Assembly (NCBI RefSeq): GCF_030376615.1 | Contig: NZ_JARRAB010000006.1 | Coordinates: forward strand, 1-64,000 | Length of the DNA stretch: 64,000 bases | Origin: Pseudomonas sp. sp1636 | Lineage (GTDB): Bacteria; Pseudomonadota; Gammaproteobacteria; Pseudomonadales; Pseudomonadaceae | Reading direction: 5' to 3' | In this document: piece by piece, positions 18,917 through 27,749 of the stretch | How positions within the stretch are numbered: the stretch's first letter is position 1 | Layout: each line of letters opens with the position of its first letter | Translations under genes and position numbers: made by a program | Notes under the pieces: model-generated | The model's database searches: none | What the model was told of the DNA's origin: nothing | The model's input: only the letters and a program-made list of their open reading frames with translations

Positions 18917-21900
18917 GTCAGATCAATCGCCTGAGCAAGGGTGGCCGGATCAACCGCAACCAGCCTTTGACCTTCACCTTCAACGGTGAAAGCTATCAGG
19001 GTTTCAGCGGCGACACCCTGGCCGCCGCGTTGCTGGCCAACGGCGTCGACGTCGTCGGCCGCAGCTTCAAGTACTCGCGTCCGCGCGGCATCGTTGCCGC
19101 CGGCGCCGAGGAGCCCAACGCGGTGCTGCAGATCGGCGCCAGCGAAGCGACCCAGATCCCCAACGTGCGCGCCACCCAGCAGGCCCTGTACAGCGGCCTG
19201 GTGGCCAACAGCGTGAACGGCTGGCCGAACGTCAACACCGACCTGATGGGCATTCTCGGCAAGGTCGGCGGCGGCATGATGCCGCCCGGCTTCTACTACA
19301 AGACCTTCATGTACCCGCAGAACCTCTGGCTGACCTACGAGAAGTACATCCGTAAGGCGGCCGGCCTGGGCCGCGCGCCGAAGGAAAACGATCCGGACAG
19401 CTACGACTACCTGAACCAGCACTGCGACGTGCTGGTGGTCGGTGGCGGCGCCGCCGGTCTGGCCGCCGCATTGGCTGCCGGGCGTAGCGGGGCGCGGGTG
19501 ATCCTGGCCGACGAGCAGGAAGAGTTCGGCGGGCATCTGCTCGACAGCCGCGAAAGCCTCGACGGCAAGCCGGCCGCCGACTGGGTGGCCAAGGCCATCG
19601 GCGAACTGCAGAAGATGCCCGAAGTAATCCTGTTGCCGCGCTCGACCGTGCACGGTTACCACGACCACAACTTCCTCACCATCCACGAGCGGCGCACCGA
19701 TCACCTCGGCGACGCCGCGCCGCTGGGTCAGGTGCGGCAACGCCTGCACCGGGTACGCGCCAAGCGCGTGGTGCTGGCCGCCGGCGCCCACGAGCGGCCG
19801 CTGGTGTATGGCAACAACGACGTGCCCGGCAACATGCTGGCCGGCGCGGTGTCCACCTACGTGCGCCGTTACGGCGTGGCCCCCGGCAAGCAGCTGGTGC
19901 TGTCGACCACCAACGATTACGCCTACCGCGTCGCCCTGGACTGTCTGGAAGCCGGGATCAAGGTGGTCGCCATCGCCGACGCCCGTTCCAATCCCAAGGG
20001 CGCCTGGGTCGAGGAAGCACGGGCCAAGGGCCTGCGCGTCCTGACCGGCAGTGCGGTGATCGAAGTGCGTGGCAGCAAGCGCGTCAGCGCGGCGCGCGTC
20101 GCCGCCATCGATCCGCAGGCGCACACAGTCACCAGCCCCGGCGAATGGCTGGAGTGCGACCTGGTCGCCAGCTCCGGCGGTTACAGCCCGGTGGTGCACC
20201 TGGCCTCGCACCTGGGCGGCAAGCCGGTGTGGCGCGAAGACATCCTCGGTTTCGTGCCGGGCGAAGGTTTCCAGCAGCGCGTCTGCGCCGGTGCCATGAA
20301 CGGCGTGTTCGCCCTCGGCGATGTGCTGGCCGACGGCTTCGAAGCCGGCGTCAAGGCCGCCACCGAGGCGGGCTTCAAGCCGGTCGCCGGCGAGCTGCCG
20401 AAAGTCTTCGGCCGTCACGAAGAGCCGAGCATCGCGCTGTTCCAGGTGCCGCACGAGAAGCCGACCGCTCGGGCGCCGAAGCAATTCGTCGACCAGCAGA
20501 ACGACGTCACCGCGGCCGGTATCGAACTGGCCACCCGCGAGGGCTTCGAGTCGGTCGAGCACGTCAAGCGCTACACCGCGCTGGGCTTCGGCACCGATCA
20601 GGGCAAGCTGGGCAACATCAACGGTCTGGCCATCGCCGCCCGCTCCATGGGCATCAGCATCGCGCAGATGGGCACCACCATGTTCCGTCCGAACTACACC
20701 CCGGTGACCTTCGGCGCCGTGGCCGGGCGCAACTGCGGCGCCCTGTTCGACCCGGTGCGCTACACCGCGCTGCACAGCTGGCACCTGAAAAACGGTGCCG
20801 AGTTCGAGGACGTCGGTCAGTGGAAGCGTCCCTGGTACTTCCCCAAGGCCGGCGAAGACCTGCACGCCGCGGTCGGCCGCGAGTGCAAGGCGGTACGCGA
20901 CAGCGTCGGCCTGCTCGATGCCTCGACCCTGGGCAAGATCGACATCCAGGGCCCGGATGCACGCGAATTCCTCAACCGCGTCTACACCAATGCCTGGACC
21001 AAGCTGGACGTGGGCAAGGCCCGTTACGGCCTGATGTGCAAGGAAGACGGCATGGTCTTCGACGACGGCGTGACCGCCTGTCTGGCCGATAACCACTTCC
21101 TGATGACCACCACCACCGGCGGCGCCGCACGGGTCATGCAGTGGCTGGAAATCTATCACCAGACCGAATGGCCGGAGCTCAAGGTGTACTTCACCTCGGT
21201 CACCGACCACTGGGCGACCCTGACCCTGTCCGGTCCCAACAGCCGCAAGCTGCTGGCGGAAGTGACCGACATCGACCTGGGCAAGGACGCCTTCCCGTTC
21301 ATGACCTGGAAGGAAGGCAAGGTCGGCGGCGTGCCGGCGCGGGTGTTCCGCATCTCCTTCACCGGCGAGCTGAGCTACGAGGTCAACGTGCAGGCCGACT
21401 ACGCCATGGGCGTTCTGGAAAAGATCGCCGAGGCCGGCAAGAAGTACAACCTGACCCCCTACGGCACCGAAACCATGCACGTGCTGCGGGCCGAGAAGGG
21501 CTTCATCATCGTCGGTCAGGAGACCGACGGTTCGGTGACCCCGGACGATCTGAACATGGGTTGGTGCGTCGGTCGCACTAAACCTTTCTCCTGGATCGGC
21601 TGGCGCGGGATGAACCGTGAAGACTGCGTCAAGGACAACCGCAAGCAGCTGGTCGGCCTCAAGCCGGTCAACAGCCGCGCGGTGCTGCCGGAAGGCGCAC
21701 AGCTGGTGTTCGACGCCAAGCAGGCGGTGCCGATGAGCATGGTCGGCCACGTGACCTCCAGCTACTTCAGTACCAGCATGGGCTACAGCTTCGCCCTGGC
21801 CCTGGTCAAGGGCGGCTTGAAGCGCATGGGCGAGAAGGTTTTCGCCCCGCTGGCAGACGGCACCCTGATCGAGGCCGAGATAGTCCCGTCGGTGTTCTTC

Positions 21901-21930
21901 GACCCGAAAGGCGAACAGCAGAACGTCTGA
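18913..21930 (+). CDS. soxA: Sarcosine oxidase alpha subunit
   Basis: At 1005 aa this is the largest subunit. It has an N-terminal ferredoxin-like domain (residues ~1-110), an FAD/NAD-binding region with VVGGGAAGLAAALAAG near residue 176, and a C-terminal GcvT-like folate-binding half (~600-1005), which transfers the methylene group to THF. Segment order and length match heterotetrameric sarcosine oxidases. It is translationally coupled to soxD and followed after 86 bp by soxG; the gap carries a hairpin. Confidence 0.95.
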   Translation: MSQINRLSKGGRINRNQPLTFTFNGESYQGFSGDTLAAALLANGVDVVGRSFKYSRPRGIVAAGAEEPNAVLQIGASEATQIPNVRATQQALYSGLVANSVNGWPNVNTDLMGILGKVGGGMMPPGFYYKTFMYPQNLWLTYEKYIRKAAGLGRAPKENDPDSYDYLNQHCDVLVVGGGAAGLAAALAAGRSGARVILADEQEEFGGHLLDSRESLDGKPAADWVAKAIGELQKMPEVILLPRSTVHGYHDHNFLTIHERRTDHLGDAAPLGQVRQRLHRVRAKRVVLAAGAHERPLVYGNNDVPGNMLAGAVSTYVRRYGVAPGKQLVLSTTNDYAYRVALDCLEAGIKVVAIADARSNPKGAWVEEARAKGLRVLTGSAVIEVRGSKRVSAARVAAIDPQAHTVTSPGEWLECDLVASSGGYSPVVHLASHLGGKPVWREDILGFVPGEGFQQRVCAGAMNGVFALGDVLADGFEAGVKAATEAGFKPVAGELPKVFGRHEEPSIALFQVPHEKPTARAPKQFVDQQNDVTAAGIELATREGFESVEHVKRYTALGFGTDQGKLGNINGLAIAARSMGISIAQMGTTMFRPNYTPVTFGAVAGRNCGALFDPVRYTALHSWHLKNGAEFEDVGQWKRPWYFPKAGEDLHAAVGRECKAVRDSVGLLDASTLGKIDIQGPDAREFLNRVYTNAWTKLDVGKARYGLMCKEDGMVFDDGVTACLADNHFLMTTTTGGAARVMQWLEIYHQTEWPELKVYFTSVTDHWATLTLSGPNSRKLLAEVTDIDLGKDAFPFMTWKEGKVGGVPARVFRISFTGELSYEVNVQADYAMGVLEKIAEAGKKYNLTPYGTETMHVLRAEKGFIIVGQETDGSVTPDDLNMGWCVGRTKPFSWIGWRGMNREDCVKDNRKQLVGLKPVNSRAVLPEGAQLVFDAKQAVPMSMVGHVTSSYFSTSMGYSFALALVKGGLKRMGEKVFAPLADGTLIEAEIVPSVFFDPKGEQQNV

Positions 21931-21940
21931 GACCACGACC

Positions 21941-21976
21941 GCTCGCCAGCCCCCAGCAGGCTGGAGCCTGGCGAGC
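21941..21976 (+). repeat. Hairpin between soxA and soxG
   Basis: A perfect 9-bp inverted repeat (GCTCGCCAG / CTGGCGAGC) surrounds an 18-nt centre that can itself pair (CAGCC with GGCTG). It has no T-run. Inside the operon it could lower read-through or stabilise the soxA mRNA end, so soxG may be made at a different level. Confidence 0.5.
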
Positions 21977-22016
21977 CACGAATTAGCGCTGACGTACCTA
22001 CGACAGGCGGAACAAC

Positions 22017-22646
22017 ATGAGCACAGTAAACGTTTACAAGCAGCGCCCCGATGCGGCGCACGCCGAGTCCCCGCTGTTTCACGCCGGCCTGCATGAGCTG
22101 GTGGGCAAGGGCAAGAGCAGCGCGGGCATCAGCCTGCGCGAGAGAAAACTGCTGGGTCACCTGACCCTGCGCGGCGCTGGCCATGACGCCGCCTTTGCCG
22201 GCGCCGTGCACAAGGCCACCGGCCTGGAACTGCCGGGCGCGTTGGGCCTGGTGGTCAAGGGTGAGACCTCGCTGCAGTGGCTGGGCCCGGACGAGTGGCT
22301 GCTGATCGTGCCGAGCGGCGAAGAGTTCGCCGCCGAAAAGAGCCTGCGCCAAGCGCTGGCCGACCAGCACCACCAGGTGGTCAACGTCAGCGGCGGGCAG
22401 ACCATCCTCGAACTGAGCGGGCCGAAAGTCCGCGAGCTGCTGATGAAGTCGTCGACCTACGACGTGCATCCGCGCAACTTCCCGGTCGGCAAGGCGGTCG
22501 GCACTACCTTCGCCAAGACTCAGCTGGTGATTCGCCGCACCGGCGAAGAGACCTGGGAGCTGCTGGTGCGCCGCAGTTTCTCCGATTACATCTGGCTGTG
22601 GCTGCAGGATGCCAGCGCCGAGTTCGGCCTGGCGGTCAAGGCCTGA
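22017..22646 (+). CDS. soxG: Sarcosine oxidase gamma subunit
   Basis: This 209-aa subunit completes the SoxBDAG complex. It has a GcvT-like fold with the segments LGPDEWLLIVPSGEE and VSGGQTILELSGPKVRELL, typical of SoxG. The gamma subunit helps to hold the folate-binding face of the complex. The start is the ATG after the CAGGCGGAAC region. It follows soxA by 86 bp and precedes a strong hairpin. Confidence 0.93.
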   Translation: MSTVNVYKQRPDAAHAESPLFHAGLHELVGKGKSSAGISLRERKLLGHLTLRGAGHDAAFAGAVHKATGLELPGALGLVVKGETSLQWLGPDEWLLIVPSGEEFAAEKSLRQALADQHHQVVNVSGGQTILELSGPKVRELLMKSSTYDVHPRNFPVGKAVGTTFAKTQLVIRRTGEETWELLVRRSFSDYIWLWLQDASAEFGLAVKA

Positions 22647-22660
22647 CAGCGTGCCTCGTC

Positions 22661-22690
22661 CTGTGGCAGCGGTCTTGGCCGCTGCCACAG
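22661..22690 (+). repeat. Strong hairpin between soxG and purU
   Basis: A perfect 12-bp stem (CTGTGGCAGCGG / CCGCTGCCACAG) with a 6-nt loop lies 14 bp past the soxG stop, with no T-run after it. It could act as a partial terminator or mRNA-stability element splitting soxG from purU expression. Confidence 0.55.
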
Positions 22691-22726
22691 CTGCCGGCAA
22701 CGGCATCGACCACCGGGAGCTTCATC

Positions 22727-23590
22727 ATGAGCCGCACCCCCGACACCTGGATTCTCACCGCCCACTGCCCGAGCGTGCTCGGCACCGTGGATGCGGTGAC
22801 GCGCTTCCTGTTCGAGCAGCGCTGCTACGTCACCGAGCACCATTCGTTCGATGACCGGCTGTCCTCGCGTTTCTTCATTCGCGTCGAGTTCCGCCAGCCC
22901 GACGGCTTCGACGAGCCGGCCTTTCGCGCCGGCCTGGTCGAGCGCCTGGCGCCGTTCCAGATGCAGATCGAACTGACCCCGCCCGGCTACCGGGTCAAGG
23001 TGCTGTTGATGGTGTCCAAGTCCGACCATTGCCTGAACGACCTGCTCTATCGCCAGCGCATCGGCCAGTTGGCCATGGACGTGGTGGCGGTGGTGTCCAA
23101 TCACCCGGATCTGCAGCCGTTGGCCGACTGGCACGGCATCCCCTATCACCACTTCCCCCTCGACCCCAACGACAAGCCGGCGCAGGAGCGCCAGGTGCTG
23201 CAGGTGATCGAGGACACAGGCGCCGAACTGGTGGTGCTCGCCCGCTATATGCAGGTGCTCTCGCCGGAGCTGTGCCGCAAGCTGGACGGCTGGGCGATCA
23301 ATATCCACCACTCGCTGCTGCCCGGTTTCAAGGGCGCCAAGCCCTACCACCAGGCGTACCAGAAGGGCGTCAAGCTGGTCGGCGCCACCGCCCACTACAT
23401 CAACAACGATCTGGACGAGGGGCCGATCATCGCCCAGGGCGTGGAATCGGTGGACCATGCCCACTACCCCGAGGACCTGGTCGCCAAGGGCCGCGACATC
23501 GAATGCCTGACCCTGGCCAAGGCGGTGGATCTGCATATCGAGCGGCGGGTATTCCTCAACGCCAATCGCACCGTGGTGCTGCACGCATAA
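22727..23590 (+). CDS. purU: Formyltetrahydrofolate deformylase
   Basis: PurU hydrolyses 10-formyl-THF to formate and THF, recycling folate when demethylation overloads the one-carbon pool. The 287-aa protein has an N-terminal ACT-like domain (residues ~8-85) and a formyltransferase-like catalytic domain. The catalytic Asn/His are in NIHHSLLPGFKGAKPYHQA and the Asp is in NNDLDEGPIIAQ. I chose the ATG at 22727 because GGGAG precedes it and the family motif begins soon after; the frame stays open far upstream. It sits between soxG and fdhA. Confidence 0.93.
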   Translation: MSRTPDTWILTAHCPSVLGTVDAVTRFLFEQRCYVTEHHSFDDRLSSRFFIRVEFRQPDGFDEPAFRAGLVERLAPFQMQIELTPPGYRVKVLLMVSKSDHCLNDLLYRQRIGQLAMDVVAVVSNHPDLQPLADWHGIPYHHFPLDPNDKPAQERQVLQVIEDTGAELVVLARYMQVLSPELCRKLDGWAINIHHSLLPGFKGAKPYHQAYQKGVKLVGATAHYINNDLDEGPIIAQGVESVDHAHYPEDLVAKGRDIECLTLAKAVDLHIERRVFLNANRTVVLHA

Positions 23591-23603
23591 GCAAAGCCAG
23601 GTC

Positions 23604-23628
23604 GTAGCCCGGGTTGCATCCGGGCTAC
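23604..23628. repeat. Short intergenic palindrome (GTAGCCCGG family)
   Basis: The inverted repeat GTAGCCCGG / CCGGGCTAC with a 7-nt loop lies between purU and fdhA. A related GCCCGGAT / ATCCGGGC palindrome occurs at 38251-38269. The pattern is a common short intergenic repeat in pseudomonads. Confidence 0.65.
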
Positions 23629-23754
23629 AGGTGGCCGCAGTCCTAGGACTCCACCCGCAACAGACGCAAAAGCTCCAGTGCAAGGCCGCGTGGCCGTTGG
23701 CCGCGCCTTTGTATTCACAACAGCAATGTTTATAAAAACAAAGGAGAACATCCA

Positions 23755-24954
23755 ATGTCCGGTAATCGTGGTGTCGTCTATCTCGGCGCAGGCAAGGTCG
23801 AAGTACAGAAGATCGACTATCCAAAAATGCAGGATCCGCGCGGCAAGAAAATCGAGCACGCGGTGATCCTGCGCGTGGTCTCCACCAACATCTGCGGCTC
23901 CGACCAGCACATGGTGCGCGGCCGCACCACCGCCCAAACCGGCCTGGTGCTGGGCCACGAGATCACCGGCGAGGTGATCGAGAAGGGCCGCGACGTCGAG
24001 AACCTGCAGATCGGCGACCTGGTCTCGGTGCCGTTCAACGTCGCCTGCGGCCGCTGCCGCAGCTGCAAGGAGCAACACACCGGGGTCTGTCTGTCGGTCA
24101 ACCCGGCCCGTCCCGGCGGCGCCTACGGTTACGTCGACATGGGCGACTGGACCGGCGGCCAGGCCGAATACGCCATGGTGCCCTACGCCGACTTCAACCT
24201 GCTGAAGTTGCCGAATCGCGACAAGGCGATGGAGAAGATCCGCGACCTGACCTGCCTGTCCGACATTCTGCCGACCGGTTACCACGGCGCGATCACCGCC
24301 GGCGTCGGCCCGGGCAGCACGGTATACATCGCCGGTGCCGGCCCGGTCGGCCTGGCCGCTGCGGCCTCCGCGCGCCTGCTCGGCGCCGCCGTGGTCATCG
24401 TCGGCGACGTCAACCCGGTGCGCCTGGTGCATGCCAAGGCCCAGGGCTTCGAGATCGCCGACCTGTCGCTGGACACCCCGCTGCACGAACAGATCGCCGC
24501 CCTGCTCGGTGAGCCGGAAGTCGATTGCGCCGTCGACGCGGTGGGTTTCGAGGCCCGCGGCCATGGTCACGAAGGGGTGCAGCACGAGGCTCCGGCCACC
24601 GTGCTCAACTCGCTGATGGGCGTGGTACGGGTCGCCGGCAAGATCGGGATTCCCGGCCTCTACGTCACCGAAGACCCGGGTGCGGTCAATAAGGCCGCCA
24701 AGCATGGCAGCCTGAACATCCGCTTCGGCCTCGGCTGGGCCAAGTCGCACAGCTTCCACACCGGCCAGACCCCGGTGATGAAGTACAACCGCCAGTTGAT
24801 GCAGGCGATCATGTGGGATCGGATCAACATCGCCGAAGTGGTCGGCGTCGAGGTGATCAGCCTGGACGACGCACCCAAGGGCTACCACGAGTTCGATGCC
24901 GGCGTGCCGAAGAAATTCGTCATGGATCCGCACAAGCTGTTCAGCGCCGCCTGA
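23755..24954 (+). CDS. fdhA: Glutathione-independent formaldehyde dehydrogenase
   Basis: This 399-aa zinc alcohol dehydrogenase-family enzyme oxidises the formaldehyde released by betaine, dimethylglycine and sarcosine demethylation to formate with NAD+. Visible features are the catalytic zinc site with Cys in STNICGSDQH and LVLGHEITGE, the structural zinc cysteines in CGRCRSCKEQHTGVC, and the Rossmann motif GAGPVGLAAA. Length matches the P. putida enzyme. The start follows AAAGGAG. It closes the glyA-sox-purU set and is followed by a strong terminator. Confidence 0.95.
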   Translation: MSGNRGVVYLGAGKVEVQKIDYPKMQDPRGKKIEHAVILRVVSTNICGSDQHMVRGRTTAQTGLVLGHEITGEVIEKGRDVENLQIGDLVSVPFNVACGRCRSCKEQHTGVCLSVNPARPGGAYGYVDMGDWTGGQAEYAMVPYADFNLLKLPNRDKAMEKIRDLTCLSDILPTGYHGAITAGVGPGSTVYIAGAGPVGLAAAASARLLGAAVVIVGDVNPVRLVHAKAQGFEIADLSLDTPLHEQIAALLGEPEVDCAVDAVGFEARGHGHEGVQHEAPATVLNSLMGVVRVAGKIGIPGLYVTEDPGAVNKAAKHGSLNIRFGLGWAKSHSFHTGQTPVMKYNRQLMQAIMWDRINIAEVVGVEVISLDDAPKGYHEFDAGVPKKFVMDPHKLFSAA

Positions 24955-25005
24955 CACCAATGCCTAACCTGGGCCGCTCCCGCGTGTGAGCGGCGCCAGT
25001 CTTGC

Positions 25006-25029
25006 GGGAGCCTTATGGCTCCCTTTTTT
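25006..25029 (+). terminator. Intrinsic terminator of the sox/fdhA operon
   Basis: A 7-bp perfect stem (GGGAGCC / GGCTCCC) with a TTAT loop is followed at once by six T residues, the standard intrinsic terminator form. It lies 51 bp past the fdhA stop, so glyA-sox-purU-fdhA transcription should end here. Confidence 0.9.
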
Positions 25030-25065
25030 ATGCGCGCGCTTTAGCAGGCGTGGCAGCCTGCGCCT

Positions 25066-25530
25066 TCACGCCGGCAGGCCAATGACTCGGCCGACATGGA
25101 CGGGCCTGGGCAGGTCGCGCTGCCGCTCGTGCAGCGTCTGCACGGCGGCCAGCACCGCGCTGTCGAACGGCGCCGAGCGCGCGCCATGGCTGTCGACGTT
25201 CATCAGCATCTGCTCGCTGGCCGCCAGCAACTGTGCGCCCCCCGGGTAATAGAGGCCGTGGTGGATATGCAGGCGCTTGCGGTCATGCGCCAGCAGTTGG
25301 CTGCGCACCTCGACCTCGGCGCCGAGCTTGACCTCGGCCAGGTAGTTGAGGTGGCACTCCAGGGTGTACAGGGTATGCCCCGTGCGTGCGCGCCCCGCCT
25401 CGTCGAGGCCGAGCCGATCCATCAGCGCGTCGCTGGCGTAGCTGAAGATCAGCAGGTAAAAGGCGTCGCGCAGGTGGCCGTTGTAGTCGACCCATTCAGG
25501 CGGGATGGCGGAGCGGTAGGTGGTCAGCAT
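25066..25530 (-). CDS. cdhB: Betainyl-CoA thioesterase (hotdog fold)
   Basis: The 154-aa protein is a 4-hydroxybenzoyl-CoA-type hotdog thioesterase. The hallmark VDYNGHLRDAFYL near residue 15 holds the catalytic Asp. In the carnitine pathway it hydrolyses glycine betainyl-CoA, made by CdhC, to glycine betaine and CoA. The start follows GAGGAC. It is the last gene of the carnitine set, 190 bp downstream of cdhA, with a repeat in the gap. The assignment to betainyl-CoA rests mainly on position. Confidence 0.87.
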   Translation of the reverse strand: MLTTYRSAIPPEWVDYNGHLRDAFYLLIFSYASDALMDRLGLDEAGRARTGHTLYTLECHLNYLAEVKLGAEVEVRSQLLAHDRKRLHIHHGLYYPGGAQLLAASEQMLMNVDSHGARSAPFDSAVLAAVQTLHERQRDLPRPVHVGRVIGLPA

Positions 25531-25630
25531 GGCGGTCGTCCTCAGCGTTGCATGAAACCCGTAGGGCGGACTCAGGAGCGTAGCGAACAGTCCGCCAGCG
25601 AACGGCGTACTGCTGCGCGAGCGGGCTGTC

Positions 25631-25699
25631 GTAGGAGCGGGCCATGCCCGCGATTGGATTGTTCGCGGGCATGGAACTAGGCGCTCACCCCGCTCCTAC
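25631..25699. repeat. Intergenic inverted repeat (GTAGGAGCGGG family)
   Basis: This imperfect long palindrome begins GTAGGAGCGGGCCATGCCCG and ends CCCCGCTCCTAC, with internal CCATGCCCGCG / CGCGGGCATGG arms. It shares its left arm with the repeat at 26726-26782. It lies between cdhA and cdhB and is a typical non-coding Pseudomonas repeat. Confidence 0.75.
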
Positions 25700-25720
25700 A
25701 GGTTCTGCGCCGCGCCTGGG

Positions 25721-26686
25721 TTAGTCGGCGAAGGCGAAGCCGTGCTTGGCCTTGGTCTGCTTGATCGCTCCGAGCACCGCCAGCAGGCAGTCGTCGCGGT
25801 AGCGTTCCAGCTCGGCGATGCTGCGCTGGCCCTGCTGCTCGGTGGTGCCCTCGACCACGCTGTCGATCAGCGTCTCGGTCAGCTCCGGCGCCTGCAGGTA
25901 GGTCCAGGGCAGTTGCAGCGCCGGGCCGAACTGGGCCATGAAGTGGCGCATGCCGGCATCGCCGCCGGCCAGGGTGTAGGTCAGGAAGCTGCCCATAAAC
26001 GACCAGCGCAGGCCGGCGCCGAAGCGGATCGCGTCGTCGATTTCGCCGGTGGTCGCCACGCCATCGTTGACCAGGTGCAGCGCCTCGCGCCACAGCGCCT
26101 CGAGCAGACGGTCGGCGATAAAGCCCGGCACTTCCTTGCGCACGTGCAGCGGGCGCATGCCCAGCGACTCGTAGACCTGGATCGCCGCCTGCACCGCCTC
26201 GGACGCGGTCTTCTGGCCGCCGACCACTTCCACCAGCGGCAGCAGGTACACCGGGTTGAACGGATGGCCGACCAGGCAACGTTCGGGGTGCACCGCACCT
26301 TCGTAGAACTCGCTGGGCAGCAGGCCCGAGGTGCTCGAGCCGATCAGCACGTTGGGCCGCGCGGCGGCGCTGATCCTGGCGTGCAGTTCGCACTTGAGCT
26401 CGAGGCGCTCCGGCGCGCTTTCCTGGATGAAGTCGGCGTTCTTCACGCACTCCTCGATGCTGTCGACGAAGCGCAGGCGCTCGGGCGCAGCGCCGGGCAC
26501 CAGGCCCTGCTGCTTGAGTGCCGGCCAGGCGTTGGCGATGCGTGTGCGCAGCGCCGCCTCGGCACCGGGCGCCGGATCCCAGGCGACGACGTCGAGACCC
26601 TGGGCCAGGGCGCGGGCGATCCAGCCGGCGCCGATCACGCCGGTGCCGAGGGCGGCGAAGGTTTTCAATTCGGTGATAAAGGCCAT
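25721..26686 (-). CDS. cdhA: L-carnitine 3-dehydrogenase
   Basis: This NAD+ enzyme of the 3-hydroxyacyl-CoA dehydrogenase fold oxidises L-carnitine to 3-dehydrocarnitine, the first step of carnitine use. The 321-aa protein has the Rossmann GxGxxG at Gly14, Gly16 and Gly19, the [11 protein letters not shown] active-site region and [17 protein letters not shown], typical of carnitine dehydrogenases. The ATG at 26686 follows CAGGAG; an upstream in-frame ATG at 26740 is less likely. Its place between cdhC and cdhB fits the carnitine operon. Confidence 0.93.
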   Translation of the reverse strand: MAFITELKTFAALGTGVIGAGWIARALAQGLDVVAWDPAPGAEAALRTRIANAWPALKQQGLVPGAAPERLRFVDSIEECVKNADFIQESAPERLELKCELHARISAAARPNVLIGSSTSGLLPSEFYEGAVHPERCLVGHPFNPVYLLPLVEVVGGQKTASEAVQAAIQVYESLGMRPLHVRKEVPGFIADRLLEALWREALHLVNDGVATTGEIDDAIRFGAGLRWSFMGSFLTYTLAGGDAGMRHFMAQFGPALQLPWTYLQAPELTETLIDSVVEGTTEQQGQRSIAELERYRDDCLLAVLGAIKQTKAKHGFAFAD

Positions 26687-26725
26687 GCTGGCTCCTGAAC
26701 AATAATTGAAGGTGGGCGACTGTTC

Positions 26726-26782
26726 GTAGGAGCGGGCCATGCCCGCGAACCATCGCTGATCGCGGGCATGGCCCGCTCCTAC
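26726..26782. repeat. Perfect 22-bp inverted repeat between cdhC and cdhA
   Basis: Two perfectly complementary 22-bp arms (left begins GTAGGAGCGGGC, right ends GCCCGCTCCTAC) flank a 13-nt loop. This would form a very stable hairpin in the carnitine mRNA. It belongs with the copy at 25631-25699 and probably acts as a mobile repeat and an mRNA processing or stability element. Confidence 0.85.
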
Positions 26783-26795
26783 AGGGGCAAAGGGG

Positions 26796-27683
26796 TTAGC
26801 CGCGGCGCTTGAGCTTCATCTTCTCGCGGCCCTCGGCCGGGCTCAGGGCACGACCGCCCAGACGCTGGATGATTTCGACCACGCGCTCGACCAACTGGCC
26901 GTTAGTGGCATGCACGCCCTTGTCCAGCCAGAGGTTGTCTTCCAGACCGACCCGCACGTTGCCGCCGAGCAGCATGGCTTGCGCCGCCATCGGCATTTGC
27001 GCGCGACCGATGCCGAAGCCGGCCCAGGTCGCGCCCGCCGGCAGGTTGTCGGCCATGGCCTTCATGCTGACGGTGTCGGCCGGGGCGCCCCAGGGGATGC
27101 CCAGACACAGCTGAAACAGCGGATCCTCCAGCAGGCCTTCCTTGAGCATCTGCTTGGCGAACCACAGGTGGCCGGTGTCGAAGATCTCCAGTTCGGCCTT
27201 GACCCCCAGTTCGCTGATGCGTTTGGCGCCGGCACGCAGCTGCGCCGGGGTGGAGACGTAGATGTAGTCGCCGTCGCCGAAATTCAGGGTGCCGCAGTCC
27301 AGGGTGCAAATCTCCGGCAACAGCTCCTCGATGTGCTTGAGCCGCTCCAGCGGACCGACCAGGTCGGTACCCGCGCCGAACTCCAGCGGTTGCTCGCCCG
27401 GGCCGATCTGCAGGTCGCCGCCCATGCCGGCGGTGAGGTTGATGATCACGTCGGTGTCGCTCTCGCGGATCCGCTCGACCAACTCGCGGTACAGCGCCAC
27501 GTCGCGACTGGGCTTGCCGGTCTGCGGGTCGCGCACATGGCAGTGGGCGACGGTGGCGCCGGCCTTGGCGGCCTCGATGGCGGCGGCGGCGATCTGCTTG
27601 GGGGTGACCGGAATGGCCGGGTGGCGACCGACGGTGTCGCCGGCGCCGGTCACCGCACAGGTGACTATGACTTCGTAGTTCAT
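26796..27683 (-). CDS. cdhC: 3-dehydrocarnitine:acetyl-CoA trimethylamine transferase (BKACE family)
   Basis: This beta-keto acid cleavage enzyme converts 3-dehydrocarnitine plus acetyl-CoA to betainyl-CoA plus acetoacetate. The 295-aa protein has the zinc motif with His47 and His49 in AHCHVRDP, the conserved GxGxDT start region, and a C-terminal [12 protein letters not shown] segment typical of BKACE proteins. The ribosome-binding site is AGGAT. It lies between caiX and cdhA in the order known for the carnitine operon of P. aeruginosa. Confidence 0.93.
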   Translation of the reverse strand: MNYEVIVTCAVTGAGDTVGRHPAIPVTPKQIAAAAIEAAKAGATVAHCHVRDPQTGKPSRDVALYRELVERIRESDTDVIINLTAGMGGDLQIGPGEQPLEFGAGTDLVGPLERLKHIEELLPEICTLDCGTLNFGDGDYIYVSTPAQLRAGAKRISELGVKAELEIFDTGHLWFAKQMLKEGLLEDPLFQLCLGIPWGAPADTVSMKAMADNLPAGATWAGFGIGRAQMPMAAQAMLLGGNVRVGLEDNLWLDKGVHATNGQLVERVVEIIQRLGGRALSPAEGREKMKLKRRG

Positions 27684-27749
27684 GGTTTTACATCCTAACT
27701 GCAGGCGAGCGGGAGCCCTGCGCGGCGAACCGCGCAGGTTAACCGGGCG

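Noticed and set aside
18832..21936. Very long open frame antisense to soxA (over 1000 codons); similar ones lie opposite glyA-soxB, dgcA and the CobN-like gene.
   Set aside because: Long antisense frames are expected in high-GC genes with strong codon bias. The sense frames hold recognisable domains and ribosome-binding sites, while these do not.
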